Part shown: piece after piece, positions 62,410-64,000 of the stretch
Layout: every line of letters begins with the position of its first letter
How positions within the stretch are numbered: position 1 is the stretch's first letter
Assembly (NCBI GenBank): GCA_024742485.1
Contig: JANSYK010000002.1
Coordinates: forward strand, 868,001-932,000
DNA length: 64,000 nucleotides
Origin: Alphaproteobacteria bacterium
GTDB taxonomy: Bacteria > Pseudomonadota > Alphaproteobacteria > Rhizobiales > Rhizobiaceae
Direction of reading: 5' to 3'
Position numbers and translations under genes: made by a program
Notes under the pieces: model-generated
Databases searched by the model: none
Told to the model about the DNA's origin: nothing
Seen by the model: the letters and a program-made list of their open reading frames with translations, nothing else

Positions 62410-63375
62410 CTATCCGCCGGCGCACAGTGCTTTGCGGGCCGACTGATATTCATCCTCCAGCTGATCGACAAACGCTGCGACCGGACGGACCTCCTTGACC
62501 GCACCGATGCCCTGGCCCGATCCCCAGATATCCTTCCAGGCCTTGGCGCCGCTGCGATTGTCGCCGAAATTCATCTTGCTGGCATCGGCTTGCGGAAGGT
62601 CGTCGGGATCCATGCCGCTGCGGGCGATGGATGGTTTGAGATAATTGCCATGAATGCCGGTAAAATAATTGGAATAGACGATGTCAGAAGCGCCGCTCTC
62701 GACGATCATGGTCTTGTATTCATCGACCGCGCGGGCCTCCGGTGTCGCGATAAATGGCGTGCCGATATAGGCCAGATCCGCGCCCATCGCTTCGGCCGCA
62801 AGCACCGAACGGCCATTGGCTATGGCGCCGGAAAGGGCCAGTGGCCCATCGAACCATTCACGGATTTCCTGGACCAGTGCGAAGGGCGAGAGCGGGCCGG
62901 CATGGCCGCCGGCGCCGGCGGCAACCGCGATCAGCCCGTCGGCTCCCTTGCGGATGGCCGAATTGGCGTGACGATTATTGATGATGTCATGGAGGACGAT
63001 GCCGCCATAGGCATGCACCGCTTCGTTGACTTCCGGAACCGCGCCCAATGATGAAATGACGATCGGCACCTTGTACTTTTCACACATCTGCAGGTCGTGC
63101 TGAAGGCGGGTGTTGGACCGGTGCACGATCTGATTGACGGCAAAGGGCGCTGCCGGCCGGTCCGGATGTTTGGCGTTGTGGCTCGCCAGTGATTCGGTGA
63201 TTTCAGCCAGCCATTCATCCAGCTGCGCTTCCGGACGGGCATTGAGGGCCGGAAAGGAACCGACAACCCCCGCCTTGCATTGGGCAAGCACCAGTGGCGG
63301 GTGCGAAATGATGAACAATGGAGCGCCGATCACCGGCAGCCGAAGGTTGTCTTTCAGGATATCGGGGCGCGCCAT
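62410..63375 (-). CDS. Nitronate monooxygenase (2-nitropropane dioxygenase family)
   Basis: 321 residues from ATG 63375 (MARPDILKDNLRLPVIGAPLFIISHPPLVLAQ). FMN-dependent barrel with GVVGSFPALNARPEAQLDEWLAEI, GIVLHDIINNRHANSAIRKGADGLIAVAAGAGGHAG (phosphate and FMN contacts) and GIHGNYLKPSIARSGMDP. Family members oxidise nitronates to carbonyl compounds and nitrite; some are enoyl-reductase-like. Substrate cannot be narrowed. The longer frame to 63408 lacks family sequence. Confidence 0.9.
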   Translation of the reverse strand: MARPDILKDNLRLPVIGAPLFIISHPPLVLAQCKAGVVGSFPALNARPEAQLDEWLAEITESLASHNAKHPDRPAAPFAVNQIVHRSNTRLQHDLQMCEKYKVPIVISSLGAVPEVNEAVHAYGGIVLHDIINNRHANSAIRKGADGLIAVAAGAGGHAGPLSPFALVQEIREWFDGPLALSGAIANGRSVLAAEAMGADLAYIGTPFIATPEARAVDEYKTMIVESGASDIVYSNYFTGIHGNYLKPSIARSGMDPDDLPQADASKMNFGDNRSGAKAWKDIWGSGQGIGAVKEVRPVAAFVDQLEDEYQSARKALCAGG

Positions 63376-63683
63376 GAAGTCTGAGCCTTTCAATTGACGT
63401 TTACGCAAACGTTAGATCATGTTTCGGTTGCAATATATGGACTTAGCCGACCGTGTCCACGCCGAAAGGACTGAAAATCCCAACCCGGATCAAAAGATTG
63501 CGGCAACCATGGTCCTTTTCGCCGCAAGCCGGTGTTTGTGCATTCGCACCCGCCGCCCGCAAAACGCCTCATTGATCCTGTTGAAAGCAGCCCGGCCTGC
63601 TTTGGCACACAGAACGAAGCTGTTATGAGTGGCTGGGTCCTGATCCTGGGATCGGGATGGCGCATAACCAATGGGGACATGCG
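63376..63683. other. Intergenic region without a recognised gene
   Basis: 308 bp between the nitronate monooxygenase start and the rightmost gene. Both genes point away from it, so their promoters should lie here. No RNA gene or repeat copy recognised. Confidence 0.4.
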
Positions 63684-64000
63684 GTGAAAGGTTTGGAAGA
63701 GGCCTTGCGAAAGGCCCTGAGCGGGCCGGGAGGTTCGAACCCCCAGCAACGGCAGCGTGTCTATGCGTCTGCCCGCCGCGCTTTGGTCAATGGCCTGGCG
63801 AAACAGGGCCAGGAAGGCTCGGAAAAAGCCAAATCGCAGCGCCGCGGCCTGGAGCAGCTCATTCACGCGATCGAAAGCGAATATCAGGCGCCGGCCCCGG
63901 TCATGGGCGGCGAGATTCGCGCTGCCGCGCCGCGCCGTGCCCCACCTTCGGACAACAATTCGCGCATGCGGGCCGAACCACGGGCCGCGCCGCAAAGGGG
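63684..64000 (+). CDS. Hypothetical protein, N-terminal part (runs off window)
   Basis: GTG start at 63684 with a GGGGA ribosome site. The 105 visible codons read VKGLEEALRKALSGPGG and continue as a helical N-terminus (QRQRVYASARRALVNGLAKQGQEG, RRGLEQLIHAIESEYQAPAP), then a Pro/Ala/Arg-rich segment. It resembles N-termini of rhizobial proteins of unknown function that precede a membrane or scaffold region; no family can be assigned from this portion. Codon use and reading frame are consistent with a real gene; the opposite strand also has a long frame but without such features. Confidence 0.65.
   Translation, partial: MKGLEEALRKALSGPGGSNPQQRQRVYASARRALVNGLAKQGQEGSEKAKSQRRGLEQLIHAIESEYQAPAPVMGGEIRAAAPRRAPPSDNNSRMRAEPRAAPQR

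Noticed and set aside
63417-63995. 192-codon minus-strand frame at the right edge
   Set aside because: It opposes the GTG-started plus-strand gene, which has a ribosome site and helical, codon-consistent sequence.

Overview
The window reads as a chromosomal stretch of a GC-rich, probably marine alphaproteobacterium (Hyphomicrobiales or Rhodobacterales; the exact family cannot be fixed from the sequence). Reasons: a DddP-type DMSP lyase, a sulfide/persulfide oxidation cluster, several TRAP-type uptake systems (one TAXI type), BKACE (DUF849) catabolic enzymes, carboxynorspermidine genes, and alphaproteobacterial Crp/Fnr, LysR and RpiR regulators. Coding density is high and most genes sit in short, tightly spaced operons.

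Layout. 1-4.0 kb (minus): a three-gene operon encoding a CPA1-type antiporter, a Rieske-FMN glutamate-synthase-like protein and a Rieske-TPP enzyme that runs off the left edge. This is the least familiar system in the window. 4.1-5.1 kb: ECF sigma factor and soluble zinc-type anti-sigma. 5.1-8.4 kb (minus): glmS with a small upstream gene, a histidine phosphatase and a HemG-like flavodoxin. 8.6-16.6 kb: DUF3750 protein, then a sulfur module (Crp/Fnr regulator, DM13 protein, DUF2892, two YeeE/YedE half-transporters, persulfide dioxygenase, phosphatase/rhodanese-like-SQR fusion, SulP permease). 16.7-25 kb: M20 amidohydrolase, membrane flavocytochrome reductase with PepSY protein and membrane LuxR regulator, photolyase, MAPEG protein, PEP-mutase-family enzyme, DddP. 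25-32 kb: pyrC-pyrE, the two carboxynorspermidine genes, LysR regulator and divergent mmsA. 32-39.5 kb: mixed housekeeping and hypothetical genes including pgi and an ATP-grasp ligase. 39.5-47 kb: fadD, then a TetR-TRAP-cyclase-BKACE operon. 47-53.8 kb: OsmC, universal stress protein, TAXI-TRAP transporter, RpiR regulator and a divergent second BKACE. 53.9-62.3 kb: two tandem autotransporters, an AT-rich gap, an AraC regulator, an IS481-type transposase remnant and tRNA-Thr(CGT), which together look like an accessory island. 62.4-64 kb: nitronate monooxygenase and the start of a further gene.

How the genes work together. The sulfur module would take sulfide to persulfide (SQR), persulfide to sulfite (dioxygenase), and move sulfur species (YeeE/YedE, SulP), under a Crp/Fnr protein carrying two cysteines in its sensor domain. 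DddP and MmsA fit a DMSP/acrylate/propionate economy, although MmsA also serves valine. Two separate transporter plus BKACE loci, each with its own regulator, suggest uptake and cleavage of beta-keto acids from unidentified substrates.

A roughly 100-bp intergenic repeat with two hairpins occurs in at least four recognisable copies plus a deleted one, in both orientations. It repeatedly abuts a stop codon, and in several places its terminal TAG is the stop codon.
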